NCBI GenBank assembly: GCA_964586455.1
Contig: CAZPHV010000002.1
Coordinates: 1 to 64,000 of the forward strand
Length of the DNA stretch: 64,000 nucleotides
Source of the DNA: Aquimonas sp964586455
Lineage (GTDB): Bacteria; Pseudomonadota; Gammaproteobacteria; Xanthomonadales; Xanthomonadaceae
Direction of reading: 5' to 3'
The notes below the pieces were generated by a model, which was not told where the DNA came from, did not search any database, and saw nothing but the letters and a program-made list of their open reading frames with translations. Each line of letters begins with the position of its first letter. The stretch's first letter is position 1. Position numbers and translations under genes: made by a program. Positions 1-9,172 of the stretch are shown here, in pieces.

Positions 1-104
1 ACCACCTCTGGCGCATCGACGCCTCAGCGAGGGGGTGAGTCCATGTGATTACGAAGTGTGGCTTGCGTAAGGGGGCTGAGCGCGGCGACGCCCACCATGC
101 GGCT

Positions 105-3100
105 TCACATCCGCGGGAACCGGGTCGGTGCGGGCGGGGCCTCGATGCGCTTGGCCGGGTTGGCTTCCAGCGCGCGCAGCAGTTCAGCGACACCACGTTC
201 CAGGCTGGGGTCGCGTCCAGCGGCAATCAGCTCGGGCCGGTCGATGACTTCGATATCCGGTGCCACGCCTTCGTCCTCCACCGCCCAGCGGCCATCGGTG
301 TCCATGAAACGGAAGGTCGCCGCCAGGATCGCGCCGCCATCGGCCAGCCGTGGATTGCCGCTGATGCCGATCAGACCGCCCCAGGTGCGGGTGCCGATCA
401 CCGGGCCCAGACCCATCTTGCGGAAGTAGTAGGGCAAGGCGTCGCCGCCCGAGCTGGACAGTCCGTTCGCCAGCATCACCTTTGGCCCGGCGTGGTGCAG
501 CAGCGGGGTCGGGTTCGGCTCTAGGCCACGGCGCTTCCAGAAGTTCAAGGGTTGGCGCGTCAGCAGCTCGATCATGCGATCAGGAATGAAGCCGCCGCCG
601 TTGTAGCGGTCGTCGATGATCAACGCATCCAGATGCGCATAGGCCAGCATGCCGCGGTGCAGCTCGCGGTTGCCGTCGACCGCCGTGTTCGGCAGGTGGA
701 TGTAGCCGACGCGACCTCCGGACAACTCAGCGGCCAGACGCCGACGAGCGTCCACCCAGTCCTTGTAACGCAGGCCTTGCTCGCTGGTCAGGGTCTGCAC
801 ACGCACTTCGCGCGCGCCGGCTTCTTCGGGTCGACTGTTCACCCGCAGGCTGACCACCTTGTCGCCCTTGCCTTCCAGCAGCTGATAGAAGTTCGCGACC
901 TCGCGGGTGCTGACATTGTCGACGGCGAGAACGAACTCGCCCTCACGCACGTTCGCATGCACCTCGGTCAGCGGGCTGCGCAGGGCGGGGTTCCAGTTCT
1001 CGCCCGCGAAGATGCGGCCAATCTGGAAGTAGCCGCTCGCATGCGCGCGGATGTCCGCACCCAGCAGACCACCTGCGCGACGCGCCACCTGCGGCTCGTC
1101 GCCGCGCTCCACATAGACGTGCCCGGCATTGGTCTCGCCGGCCAGCTCGGTCAGCAGGTAGTCAAGATCGGCGCGACTCGCGACGTGCGGAAGAAGCGCT
1201 GCATAACGATCGCGAATGGCGTTCCAGTCCTGGCCGTGCATGCCGGGGTCGTAGAACCAGTCGCGCAGGATGCGCCAGGCATCGGTGTACTGCTGCACCC
1301 ATTCGCGCTTGGGGTCGACGCGCAGCTGCAGGCCATCGAGCTTGAGCGCGCCGGCATCGAAATCAGCCTCAGGCTTGGCTTCAACGATGGCGAAGCGCTC
1401 GCCGCGGCGCAGCAGCAGATGACCGCCGCCGGCCGCCAGCGTGTAGCCCGTGATCTGGCCGGCCACGGTCTTCGGCTGCTCGTCGTCGAGGCCGAGATAG
1501 CGCAGCTCGCCGGGGCCCTGGCCGCTGCTGGCGACGAAGAACACGCCCTTGGCGTTTGCCGACAGGCCCTGGTAGTTGCCGGCCGGCGCCTTCAGCGCGA
1601 CCACGCGCTGGTTGAAGCCGGGCACGTCGATGCGCACGCGCTTGGGTTCGGTCTTGGCACTGCCGCCGCCCGGCTTGGTCTCGGCGGCGGCGCGCGGCGT
1701 GACTTCATCGCTTTTCGGCGCATACAGCACAGGGCCGTCGGCAGCCAGCGAAGCCGCATAGATGCGGGTCGCGTTCTGGTAGAGGTAGTTGAACTCGTAG
1801 GCCGAGAAGCCCAGGTTGAAATCGCGGTTCGACAGGAAGTACAGGTAGCGGCCTTCCGGGTCGAACACCGGCGCGAACTCGCCGCTCTCGTCCGAGGTCA
1901 GCTGTTGTGCGGCCGAACTTTCCAGGCTGTACAGCCAGATCGATCCGTTGCGACTGCCGCCGGTTTTGACGTAGGCGACGAAGCGGCTGTCCGGCGACCA
2001 GCTGTGCTGGGTGATGTCTTCGCGGGTCGAGCTGTCAATCTCGGAGGTCACGCCGGTCTCGGCGTTGACCAGGCGCAGACGCTGGCGCTTGTCGCCGTAG
2101 ACGAAGTGGCGGCCATCCGGAGACCAGCTCGGCGCGAAGCGCCAGATGTCGCCGTCGGTGGTGACCCGCCGCGCCGGGCTGCTGCCGTCCTGCGCCTGCA
2201 CGTACAGCTCGTACTCACCCGAGGCATCGGACAGGTAGGCGACGAAGCGGCCGTCCGGCGACCAGCTGACGCTGTGCTCGCGCGCATCCGGCGTGCGGGT
2301 GAGGTTGCGCGCCTCGCCGTGCTTGGCCGGCACGCTGAAGACTTCACCGCGCGCACCGAACAGGGCGCGCTTGCCATCGTGGCTGAGGTCGAAGCTCTCG
2401 ACATTCTTCGAAGCATCGACAAAGCGCGGCTGCGTCTCGGTGAAGTCCGCGCGCACCGTGATCGGAATCTGCCGGGTCTCGCCCGTGGCCGGCAGGAACT
2501 GCCACAGCGCGCCGCCGTTCTCGAACACCAGGCTGTCCGGCCCGGCGCTGGGCCAAAGCACGTCGAAGTCGGTGAACTGGGTCAGCTGCTGCGCCTCGCC
2601 GCCGCTGGCGGGCATCGAGTACAGGTTCAGCGTGTAGTTGCGGTCCGAAACAAAATAGATGGTGTCGCCGATCCACATCGGCTGATGGTCGGTGGCCGGG
2701 TGGTTGGTCAGCTGCTGCGAGGTGTTGTTGACGAGGTCATAGGTCCAGACCTCCTGCGCGCGGCCACCGCGGTAGCGCTTCCACGCGCGGAAGTCGCGAT
2801 CGATCGGGGTGTAGACGAACTGCGTGCCGTCCGGGCTCAGCATGCCGCCACCGCTCTCGGGAATCGGCAGCGGCTGCTCCATGCCGCCAGCCACCGGGAC
2901 GAGATACGGGCGCCCGCTGCGTTCGTCGTAGGGCACGCGATTCATGCGCACCACCACGTGCTGGCCGTCCGGCGTCCAGTCGAGCACGCGGTTGTCGGTA
3001 CCACCCCGGGGCGGCATCGGGCCGACATCGTTGTACCAGGTCAGCTGCCGCGGCTCGCCGCCAGAGGCCGGCATCACGAACACCTGGCGGGTACCGTTGT

Positions 3101-3362
3101 ACTCGGCCGAAAACGCGATCTGGGAGCCGTCCGGGCTGAACTTCGGATACAGCTCGCGTCCCGGGTGCGAGGTCAGCCGCTGCGCCAGCCCGCCTTGAGT
3201 CGAGGCGATGTAGATGTCACCGGCATAGACGAAGGCCATGCGCTCGCCGTGCACGTCGGGAAAGCGCAGAAGCTTGGTCTCCGCGCTGGCCTGCCCGGCC
3301 GCAGCGAAACCGGCGAGAACCAGCGAAGCGCGCAGCGCGCGGCTCAAGATCGAGGGGGCCAT
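105..3362 (-). CDS. Tricorn protease homologue, S41 family, secreted
   Basis: This predicted 1,085-residue exported peptidase should degrade oligopeptides in the periplasm. The start at 3362 (MAPSIL) is chosen because an AAAGGA ribosome site lies just upstream and a signal peptide ending near GQASA follows at once; the open frame extends further upstream but without export features. Residues ~30-600 hold many WD40-like/TolB-type repeats (FSPDGSQIAF, WSPDGRFVAY and similar), as in tricorn beta-propellers. A PDZ-like segment follows, then an S41 core. The likely general-base His is in FYDPGMHG (~708), and the nucleophile Ser is in LSSSGGDAL (~969-971). Length and domain order match tricorn homologues. 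No partner gene is adjacent; the next gene upstream on this strand is ~725 bp away. Confidence 0.9.
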   Translation of the reverse strand: MAPSILSRALRASLVLAGFAAAGQASAETKLLRFPDVHGERMAFVYAGDIYIASTQGGLAQRLTSHPGRELYPKFSPDGSQIAFSAEYNGTRQVFVMPASGGEPRQLTWYNDVGPMPPRGGTDNRVLDWTPDGQHVVVRMNRVPYDERSGRPYLVPVAGGMEQPLPIPESGGGMLSPDGTQFVYTPIDRDFRAWKRYRGGRAQEVWTYDLVNNTSQQLTNHPATDHQPMWIGDTIYFVSDRNYTLNLYSMPASGGEAQQLTQFTDFDVLWPSAGPDSLVFENGGALWQFLPATGETRQIPITVRADFTETQPRFVDASKNVESFDLSHDGKRALFGARGEVFSVPAKHGEARNLTRTPDAREHSVSWSPDGRFVAYLSDASGEYELYVQAQDGSSPARRVTTDGDIWRFAPSWSPDGRHFVYGDKRQRLRLVNAETGVTSEIDSSTREDITQHSWSPDSRFVAYVKTGGSRNGSIWLYSLESSAAQQLTSDESGEFAPVFDPEGRYLYFLSNRDFNLGFSAYEFNYLYQNATRIYAASLAADGPVLYAPKSDEVTPRAAAETKPGGGSAKTEPKRVRIDVPGFNQRVVALKAPAGNYQGLSANAKGVFFVASSGQGPGELRYLGLDDEQPKTVAGQITGYTLAAGGGHLLLRRGERFAIVEAKPEADFDAGALKLDGLQLRVDPKREWVQQYTDAWRILRDWFYDPGMHGQDWNAIRDRYAALLPHVASRADLDYLLTELAGETNAGHVYVERGDEPQVARRAGGLLGADIRAHASGYFQIGRIFAGENWNPALRSPLTEVHANVREGEFVLAVDNVSTREVANFYQLLEGKGDKVVSLRVNSRPEEAGAREVRVQTLTSEQGLRYKDWVDARRRLAAELSGGRVGYIHLPNTAVDGNRELHRGMLAYAHLDALIIDDRYNGGGFIPDRMIELLTRQPLNFWKRRGLEPNPTPLLHHAGPKVMLANGLSSSGGDALPYYFRKMGLGPVIGTRTWGGLIGISGNPRLADGGAILAATFRFMDTDGRWAVEDEGVAPDIEVIDRPELIAAGRDPSLERGVAELLRALEANPAKRIEAPPAPTRFPRM

Positions 3363-3599
3363 GGAGCGTCCTTTGCCGATGGGATGGCGCGGAGTATGGA
3401 CGCGGGGTGGCGCGGAGGAGAGGGTCGTTGGTTGGGGCGACGACCGTTGGCCTCGTCGAGCGTTGCGCGCTGCGGAGGCGGGCTCGCAGTCGCACGGTGC
3501 GGTGTTCGAGCGCATCCGGAACGCGCGATGCCTCGATCGCAGCACCGGGGCGGGTGCATACCTCTGGAGGATAGATTCCTGAGGGCTCCGCGAGGTTTC

Positions 3600-3617
3600 G
3601 GCGGGTCGAGACCCGCC
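3600..3617. repeat. REP-like palindrome GGCGGGTC/GACCCGCC
   Basis: An 18-bp palindrome (GGCGGGTC-GA-GACCCGCC reading as an overlapping dyad) is followed by CCTACCAG. It shares its GGCGG...CCGCC outer arms and the trailing CCTA with the palindrome at 13767-13784, so both look like members of one dispersed family. Confidence 0.55.
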
Positions 3618-3625
3618 CTACCAGA

Positions 3626-3660
3626 GCTTCTCGCTTCTCGCTTCTCGCTTCTCGCTTCTC
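3626..3660. repeat. Tandem heptamer GCTTCTC x5
   Basis: Five exact head-to-tail copies of GCTTCTC are followed by a degenerate GCTTTT copy. A run of this kind is prone to slippage. It lies ~260 bp upstream of the start of the tricorn homologue, so copy-number change would not alter a reading frame. Confidence 0.85.
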
Positions 3661-3879
3661 GCTTTTGCTCTGGTTCTTGCGGGCAGGAGCCCGCGCTCTT
3701 CCCTGGGGCCCCTGGGGAGCGGCGGGAGTTCGTGGATCAGCCCGCAGGGGCGGCCGCAGGGATGCGGCCGATGTTCGTGACAGGCCAGGGATGGCCTGTC
3801 CTCGAACACCCACGGACTCACGCGAACCCTGAGCGCAGGGATGCGCGCAGGGCGCGGACGAGGGGTGGCCTTTCTTTTG

Positions 3880-3913
3880 GTTACTTTTCTTTGGCCACTC
3901 AAAGAAAAGTGAC
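3880..3913. repeat. Inverted repeat of a dispersed intergenic element
   Basis: ACTTTTCTTTG at 3883-3893 and CAAAGAAAAGT at 3900-3910 form a perfect 11-bp stem with a 6-nt loop, extendable to 14 bp with one mismatch. From memory, nearly the same AT-rich element is scattered in many Xanthomonadales genomes. It stands out against the GC-rich surroundings and could fold as a hairpin between genes. Confidence 0.7.
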
Positions 3914-4086
3914 TCGGGTCGGCCGAAGGGCGGACCGAAAGCTCTTGCTCTTCGCTTCAATACGACGAAAGCACAGAGCCAAACCGAGGCGAGCGTGGAG
4001 CTCATGGTGGGCCAGGGCCCACCCTATGCAATCGCCGGACCGAGGCGGGTTTTGCGCCCGACGGGCGAGAGCCCGCCCCATGGCCC

Positions 4087-5463
4087 TCACGCCATCCGCA
4101 CCCACCTCACCAAGGTCGCAAAATTCGGCGGCTTGCCATGCATCAACAGGCCAACGCGGAACACCTTGCCGGCGATCCACATCGCAACCACGGCCGAAGC
4201 AACACCAATCAGCAGCGCCAGCCCGATCTGCCAAACCGGCGGCGGGGTGTTCGAGCTGATCCGCATCACCATCACGAAGGGGCTGACCGGTGGGGTCAGG
4301 CTGAGCACGGTCGCCAGCGTGGAGTTCGGGTCGCTGCGAATCGGCATCCACAGAATCATCGGCGCGACCGCGAGCAGCACGATCGGTGTCAACAGACTCT
4401 GCGCCTCGCGCAGCTCGTTCACGGCCGCGCCCGCGGCGGCCATCAGCGCGCCGAAGGTGGCGAAGGCGATCAGGAAGAACAGGGCGAACACCGCCAGCTG
4501 CCAGAACTCAACCAAACCCGTCAGTGCGAAGCTGAGCAGGGCCAGCACGCCGAGCCCCGCGTAGACCGACATCATCAACAAGCCCACACCGAGCTGGCCG
4601 AGGATCTTGCCGGCCATCAGCTGGGTCGGCGACACCGCCGCCAGCAGCACTTCGACCACGCGGCTGGATTTCTCCTCGACTGTGGTGGTCACCAGCATCT
4701 GGCCGGCGGTCATGATGGCGATGAACATCAGCATCATGAAAGCGACCGGCAGGATCTCGCCGACCGCAAGCGCGGCGCTGCTGTCGCCGTCCTCGCCAAC
4801 GGTGATCGCGCGCACCCGCGGCAGCTCGTTGAGCGCGCGGACCTGCGCGGCGTCCAAACCGCTGGCCTGCATGCGCGCGTCGATCAGGGCCGGGCGCAGG
4901 GCGTCGCGGATCTCGCCGACCACGCGATCGTCGAGCTTCTTGCGAATGAAGAACTCGTAGCTGCCGAGCGTGCCCGAGTCACCCGCGCGCACGGCATCCG
5001 GTGCGATCACCAGCAGCGCCAGACGCCGGGCGTCGCCTTCTTCCATCGCGACCAGACGCGACTTCTCGGCGTCGAGATCGGCGTCGGACGACAGCGTGGT
5101 AACCCGCAACGTGGGCACTTCGCCCAGCGCCGTATCGATGCCCGCCTGAGCCTGTGCACCGCCCTGCAGGCCGCGGATGGCGTCGGGCATCACCGCGTCG
5201 ATGCGCGCCTGGGTTCTGCGACGTCGCTCGGCGAAGGCTTCCGGTGACAGGGTCTCGGCCAGACGTGCGTCGATTCCCGCGCCGGAGAGGTCCAGAACGG
5301 CGACTTCGCCACGCACCGCCGGCGTCTTGAAATTGGTCAGCAGGGGAACGGCCAGCATCGCCATCAGCATCATCACCGGGACCGCGACGAGGCCGATCAT
5401 GAAGCCCTTGGTCAAGGCCGTCGAAACGAACTCGCGCCATGCGATCTGCAGGATCTTGCTCAT
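4087..5463 (-). CDS. ABC-2 type transporter permease, NatB-like
   Basis: This 458-residue inner-membrane subunit has one transmembrane helix near residues 20-45, a long extracytoplasmic domain, and about six helices in the C-terminal half. The segment TTTVEEKSSRVVEVLLAA ahead of the second helix group is the ABC-2/NatB signature. The start at 5463 (MSKILQ) overlaps the stop of the upstream ATPase gene by 4 bp (ATGA), so the two are translationally coupled. The pair should act as a NatAB-type exporter (Na+ or another small substrate). The substrate cannot be read from the sequence. Confidence 0.88.
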   Translation of the reverse strand: MSKILQIAWREFVSTALTKGFMIGLVAVPVMMLMAMLAVPLLTNFKTPAVRGEVAVLDLSGAGIDARLAETLSPEAFAERRRRTQARIDAVMPDAIRGLQGGAQAQAGIDTALGEVPTLRVTTLSSDADLDAEKSRLVAMEEGDARRLALLVIAPDAVRAGDSGTLGSYEFFIRKKLDDRVVGEIRDALRPALIDARMQASGLDAAQVRALNELPRVRAITVGEDGDSSAALAVGEILPVAFMMLMFIAIMTAGQMLVTTTVEEKSSRVVEVLLAAVSPTQLMAGKILGQLGVGLLMMSVYAGLGVLALLSFALTGLVEFWQLAVFALFFLIAFATFGALMAAAGAAVNELREAQSLLTPIVLLAVAPMILWMPIRSDPNSTLATVLSLTPPVSPFVMVMRISSNTPPPVWQIGLALLIGVASAVVAMWIAGKVFRVGLLMHGKPPNFATLVRWVRMA

Positions 5464-6392
5464 GCCACGTGCTCCTGTGCGAGATCCGCGCCGACGATGT
5501 CGATGAAGATGTCCTCCAGGCTCGGGCGCACGATCTCCAGTCTGGCCGGCGGCCACTCGCGGGCCAGCGCCGCCAGTGTGGCCGGCAGCCCGGTGCCCTC
5601 AGCGAGTGCGATGCGGTAGCTGCCGTCCTGGGGTTCGACGCTGAGCACGCCGGGTAGCGCGCGGACGCTGGCAGGCACCGCGCTGCTCGGGTCCAGCGGC
5701 TCCAGCTGAATCGCATTGGGCTGATGTCCGGCGCGGATGCGGCTGAGCGTGTCGTCCAGCACCTTGCGGCCCTGGTGGATCATCACGATGTGCTCGCACA
5801 TGGCTTCGGCCTGCGGCATCACATGGGTCGAGAACAGAACGGTGCAGCCGCGCGCGTGCTCGGCTTCGATCAGACTCTTGAGCAGGCGCATGTTGACCGG
5901 GTCGAGGCCGCTGAAGGGCTCGTCCAGGATCAGCAGCTCGGGCTCATGAATGACCGCGGCGATGAACTGCACCTTCTGCTGCATGCCCTTCGACAGCTCT
6001 TCGCAGCGCTTCTTTGCGACCTCGGCCAAGCCAACACGCTCCAGCCACTGCAGGCCGCGGCGCTTGGCATCCGCGCGCGACAAGCCTTTCAGCACACCCA
6101 TATGCAGCAGGAAGTCGACCACCTTCATCTTGCGGTAGACGCCGCGCTCTTCCGGCAAGTAGCCGATGCGGTCCTTGGCCTTGAGCGCCGAATCCAGACC
6201 CAGCACCCGCACCTCACCGCGATCGGGAAACAGGATCGACAGCAGCATGCGCAGCGAGGTGCTCTTGCCCGCACCGTTCGGGCCGATGATCCCGTACAGC
6301 GCGCCGCGCGGCACCGTCAGATGCAGATCGCGCACGGCCTGTTTGGGGCCGAAGGACTTCTCAAGGCCGATGAGTTCAATCGCAGGGGTCAC
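5460..6392 (-). CDS. ABC transporter ATP-binding protein, NatA-like
   Basis: This 310-residue ATPase partners the downstream permease. It has Walker A GPNGAGKS, signature LSKGMQQK and Walker B LLILDEPFSGLD, followed by the H-loop STH. The C-terminal ~90 residues form the extra domain seen in NatA/YhaQ-type ATPases (PSLEDIFIDIVG). A GTG start at 6392 is chosen because GGAG sits 8 nt upstream and the alignable N-terminus begins there (TPAIELIGLEKSF). It forms a two-gene operon with the permease. Confidence 0.88.
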   Translation of the reverse strand: MTPAIELIGLEKSFGPKQAVRDLHLTVPRGALYGIIGPNGAGKSTSLRMLLSILFPDRGEVRVLGLDSALKAKDRIGYLPEERGVYRKMKVVDFLLHMGVLKGLSRADAKRRGLQWLERVGLAEVAKKRCEELSKGMQQKVQFIAAVIHEPELLILDEPFSGLDPVNMRLLKSLIEAEHARGCTVLFSTHVMPQAEAMCEHIVMIHQGRKVLDDTLSRIRAGHQPNAIQLEPLDPSSAVPASVRALPGVLSVEPQDGSYRIALAEGTGLPATLAALAREWPPARLEIVRPSLEDIFIDIVGADLAQEHVA

Positions 6393-6471
6393 ACGCGGCT
6401 CCGGTGGTGTCAGGGACAGCGCGCCGGAGTATGCGGGAGCGCCAGCTGTGACAATACGGAGTCCCGCAAAC

Positions 6472-7098
6472 CTATGCCGTTGCCCGCATCTGCAGAATGC
6501 AGTGCGAATACGGTATGCGCAGCAGGTCGTGGCGCACCTCGCTTTCGACTTGGTCAAACACCGCGCAGACCAGAGCTCGATACGCTTCCGGCGAGCGCAC
6601 GTTGCGGCCGCGGTCACGGCGGGCGACGAAGGCGGCGATCGGGTGTTGGCCATGGGTCAGGGTCGGGTCGATGGTGACCACTCTGCCGCCCGGCTTGAGC
6701 AGGCGCTTCAAGGTGCGCAGCAAGCCGCGCACTTCGTGGTCGTCGAGGTGGTGCAACAGGCCGAAGGCGAGCGCGAGATCGATGTTGTGGATATCGAGGC
6801 TGCCAGCCTGGGCGACGTCAAGGCACTCGAACCGTGCCCTGTCGCCGTAGCGCGCGCGGGCAGAATCGATGTAGCGCTGCGACAGATCAAAGCCAACGTA
6901 GCGGATGTCTGCGGGCAGCGCCTCCAGCATCTCGCCGGTGCCGCAGCCCACATCGACCATCAGGCATTCGGGCTGCGGGCGCAGGTAGTGGGCGCTGAGC
7001 TCGCGCCGTGCGCGGCGTGCACCGACCAGGTTCTGCACGAAGTCATAGACCGACGGAAGGGAGAGAGCGGCGCGCAGGCCGCTGGTGGTCTGGCTCAT
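6472..7098 (-). CDS. Class I SAM-dependent methyltransferase
   Basis: This 208-residue protein has motif I VDVGCGTGEM near residue 45, an acidic residue after strand 2 (VGFDLSQ), and LALAFGLLHHLDD as the post-motif. It is therefore a standard small Rossmann methyltransferase. The start at 7098 has an AGGAA site directly upstream in the string GGAATTTTCATGAGC. The same leader precedes the unrelated gene starting at 17465. The substrate is unknown. The neighbouring ABC genes lie on the same strand with an ~80-bp gap, and nothing links them functionally. Confidence 0.8.
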   Translation of the reverse strand: MSQTTSGLRAALSLPSVYDFVQNLVGARRARRELSAHYLRPQPECLMVDVGCGTGEMLEALPADIRYVGFDLSQRYIDSARARYGDRARFECLDVAQAGSLDIHNIDLALAFGLLHHLDDHEVRGLLRTLKRLLKPGGRVVTIDPTLTHGQHPIAAFVARRDRGRNVRSPEAYRALVCAVFDQVESEVRHDLLRIPYSHCILQMRATA

Positions 7099-7457
7099 GA
7101 AAATTCCTATGCGAATGACAAGGCGAAGGGCCCTTGTTGCGCACGCTATCTTCACTTTCGTCAGGCGTCAAAGCTGGGTGAGGCCCTGTCGAGCCTGTGC
7201 ATTTCCTGTCGGATCCGTTCGAGGGCGGGAACGTCTTCGCAGCGTGGAAAGCAGATCAAAGCCCGCGCAAGCTGTCTTCGAATTCAGGGATGGCCCCAGT
7301 GCGCCCTGAGGCGGCGTGCAAGCGAATCCACTTCGCGATGATCGATCCAGCGAGACCGAGCACACCGGGAGCGCATCCGCGCAGCAGCTGAACAGCGCGG
7401 TCGAGCACGGTAGTGACTGCGTCCAGATGGCCAAGGGACGCAACTTTTGGACCGTTG
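7099..7457. other. Intergenic region, no supported gene
   Basis: I see no recognisable product in this ~360 bp. On the minus strand a 78-codon open frame (7256-7492) contains one hydrophobic stretch (VLGLAGSIIAKWI). It overlaps the end of the flavoprotein gene, has no clear ribosome site and matches nothing I know. A short palindrome AAGGGCCCTT lies near 7126-7136. Confidence 0.4.
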
Positions 7458-8057
7458 CTAGGCCTGCACCCAGCGCCCGCGCCAGCCATCACCGGCCTCG
7501 AACTGAGCGCGGCGGTGGCCGCTGTGGGCGAGGTGCAGCCAGTCGACGCGCTCTAGCTGAAACTCGACCATGGCGAAGTTCTCGCGGCCGAGTTCATGGA
7601 GGGCGGGTTCGAGCCCGGGCGGTAGGGCGTCGGCGGGCGATTCGCTGTCGGTCTCGGATACAGCAGCGCCGGGCGCGCTGTCGACGCGGTAGCAGCGGCG
7701 GCCGAAATCGGTCGTACGGGACCACGCGGCATCAAGCCGCTCCACATCCCGCACAGCAAGAGCGCGGCCTGCGAGACGCAGCTGCACGCCTTCGCCGAAA
7801 AAACACCAGCTGGCGCGCGGGTCGTTCTGCAGCTGCGCGATCTTCGGCGAGCGTTTGTCGGTGTGAAATGCCAGGCGCGCATGTTCGCGCTCGGCCCGAC
7901 GCAGCACCACGTATCGCGCTTCGGGGCCGTGCTCGCCGAGGTTGGCGAACACGCCCTGATGGAAGGGCGAGTGGCGGCGAGCAGCGCCCTCGATCAGCAG
8001 GCTCCAAACCTGGTCGAACACCGTATCCAGGCGATCGGGCTGCGGCAGTGTGGTCAT
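7458..8057 (-). CDS. Pyridoxamine 5'-phosphate oxidase-like FMN-binding protein
   Basis: This 199-residue cytoplasmic protein has the split-barrel pattern: RYVVLRRAERE, then LAFHTDKRSPKIAQLQNDPRASWCFF, then VQLRLAGRA. That is the FMN-binding and dimerisation core of the PNPOx-like superfamily. The C-terminus (LERVDWLHLAHSGHRRAQF) matches the Alr4036-type 'PNPOx-like' subgroup better than true PdxH, which ends with an R-P-PxP-type active-site segment I do not see. It may act on a flavin-dependent substrate other than pyridoxine phosphate. It is a single gene on its strand. Confidence 0.75.
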   Translation of the reverse strand: MTTLPQPDRLDTVFDQVWSLLIEGAARRHSPFHQGVFANLGEHGPEARYVVLRRAEREHARLAFHTDKRSPKIAQLQNDPRASWCFFGEGVQLRLAGRALAVRDVERLDAAWSRTTDFGRRCYRVDSAPGAAVSETDSESPADALPPGLEPALHELGRENFAMVEFQLERVDWLHLAHSGHRRAQFEAGDGWRGRWVQA

Positions 8058-8211
8058 CGGGGCGCCTGTGGGATTCGGCCAGAGGCTTGGGTGTGCCTCA
8101 CAGCCGACAGACTATGGCGGGAAACCGCGGCGCCTCGTGAATCCGTTCGATGCTTGGCAACGAGAATCGGGGCCGCCAAGAAGACTCAGCTCCCGATCAG
8201 GCTCGATGCGC

Positions 8212-9069
8212 TCAGCGCCGCAGCTCGCGGAAGTCGAAGTCGGGCAGCTCGTACTCGTAGTCCGGCATCAGGTAGTCGGGCAGGTCGCCGCTGCAGTCCT
8301 CGATCTGGCAGCGGCGGCGCTGCAGGTAGGCGTCGCGGATCAGCAGGTAGTCGTCTTCCGCTTCGGCCAGCAGGTCATCGAACTGCAGCGCCGCCGCGCG
8401 CGCGTCCAATCCGTACATCACGCTGACGCCCACGCCGTACTCGCGCGCCGCCCAGCTGATCGGACTGACGCGGGTGGTGCCGAGGCGCCCGCCGATGTCG
8501 CGAACGGTGCCCGGCCCGAAGACCGGCATCACCAGATAGCGCGAGTTTTTCCAGCCCCAATGGCCGAGAGTTTGGCCGAAATCGGCGTCGCGGTAGGGGA
8601 TGTCCATCCGGCTGGCGGGGTCGAAGAACCCGGCCAGACCGATGGTGGTGTTGATAGTGAAGCGCCCCAGCGCAGAACCGGCCGGGCCAGGCTCGCCCTG
8701 CAGCAGCAGATTGAGGGCGGCCAGGGGTTGCTGCAGATTCGAGTAGAACTTGCTCACGCTCTTGCGGATCGGCGCCGGCGTGATGCGCTGGTAACCCTTG
8801 GCGACCGGCCGTAGGGCGACGCGATCGAGCGTCATGTTGAAACGGTGCATGGGGCGGTTGAAGCGCTCCCAGGGGTCACCGAGCGCGGGGTTGCCGAGCC
8901 CGTTTGACTCGGGCGGCGCGCCGCTGCGCGGTCCTGAGTTTTCGAGGTCGAGCCCGGGGCCCCAACTGAGGCCTTCCGTGCTGTCCTGGGCGTGGCCGTC
9001 CTGGCTGCTGCCCAGCATTCCCAAGGCCAGCGCGGTGGCGGCCAGGGTACGTGTGATGGCGATGCTCAT
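8212..9069 (-). CDS. mlaA: MlaA/VacJ phospholipid-transport outer-membrane protein
   Basis: This 285-residue protein removes misplaced phospholipid from the outer leaflet of the outer membrane and passes it to MlaC. Family features are GDPWERFNRPMHRFN, VSKFYSNLQQP, RFTINTTIGLAGFFDPA and FGQTLGHWG. The start at 9069 is supported by an AGGAGAG site. The N-terminus carries a signal-like stretch ending GHAQ, but no cysteine is present in the first 100 residues, so the usual lipobox is absent. The C-terminus is unusually acidic and aromatic (DYEYELPDFDF). It follows mlaFEDCB on the same strand after a 103-bp gap. Confidence 0.92.
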   Translation of the reverse strand: MSIAITRTLAATALALGMLGSSQDGHAQDSTEGLSWGPGLDLENSGPRSGAPPESNGLGNPALGDPWERFNRPMHRFNMTLDRVALRPVAKGYQRITPAPIRKSVSKFYSNLQQPLAALNLLLQGEPGPAGSALGRFTINTTIGLAGFFDPASRMDIPYRDADFGQTLGHWGWKNSRYLVMPVFGPGTVRDIGGRLGTTRVSPISWAAREYGVGVSVMYGLDARAAALQFDDLLAEAEDDYLLIRDAYLQRRRCQIEDCSGDLPDYLMPDYEYELPDFDFRELRR

Positions 9070-9172
9070 GGGCGCTCTCCTGCGCTCTGTGCGGTGCATG
9101 TAGCGGAAGCTACGGCGGGTGCAGCTATGCAAGCTGTGACAGTAAGGAACCGGAACGTCGCAAGTGTACGCA

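Larger units (their letters stand above)
3363..4086. other. Intergenic region rich in short repeats
   Basis: I see no convincing gene in this ~720 bp. It holds a heptamer run, a palindrome at 3600-3617, an inverted repeat at 3880-3913 and a second palindrome at 4006-4023 (GGTGGGCC-AG-GGCCCACC). Such mixed palindromes are typical of intergenic repetitive elements in this bacterial order. The promoter of the tricorn homologue should lie at its left edge. Confidence 0.6.

Noticed and set aside
3626..3660. Short tandem repeats considered as a CRISPR array
   Set aside because: The unit is 7 bp with no spacers, and no cas genes are in the window.
552..4259. Very long open frame on the plus strand opposite the tricorn gene
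   Set aside because: It is antisense to a gene with clear WD40 and S41 motifs. Its translation is Arg/His/Ala-rich low-complexity, typical of a shadow frame in GC-rich DNA.
7256..7492. 78-codon minus-strand frame beyond the FMN-binding protein gene
   Set aside because: It has one hydrophobic stretch but no ribosome site or family, and it overlaps the end of a real gene. It is noted only as part of the gap.
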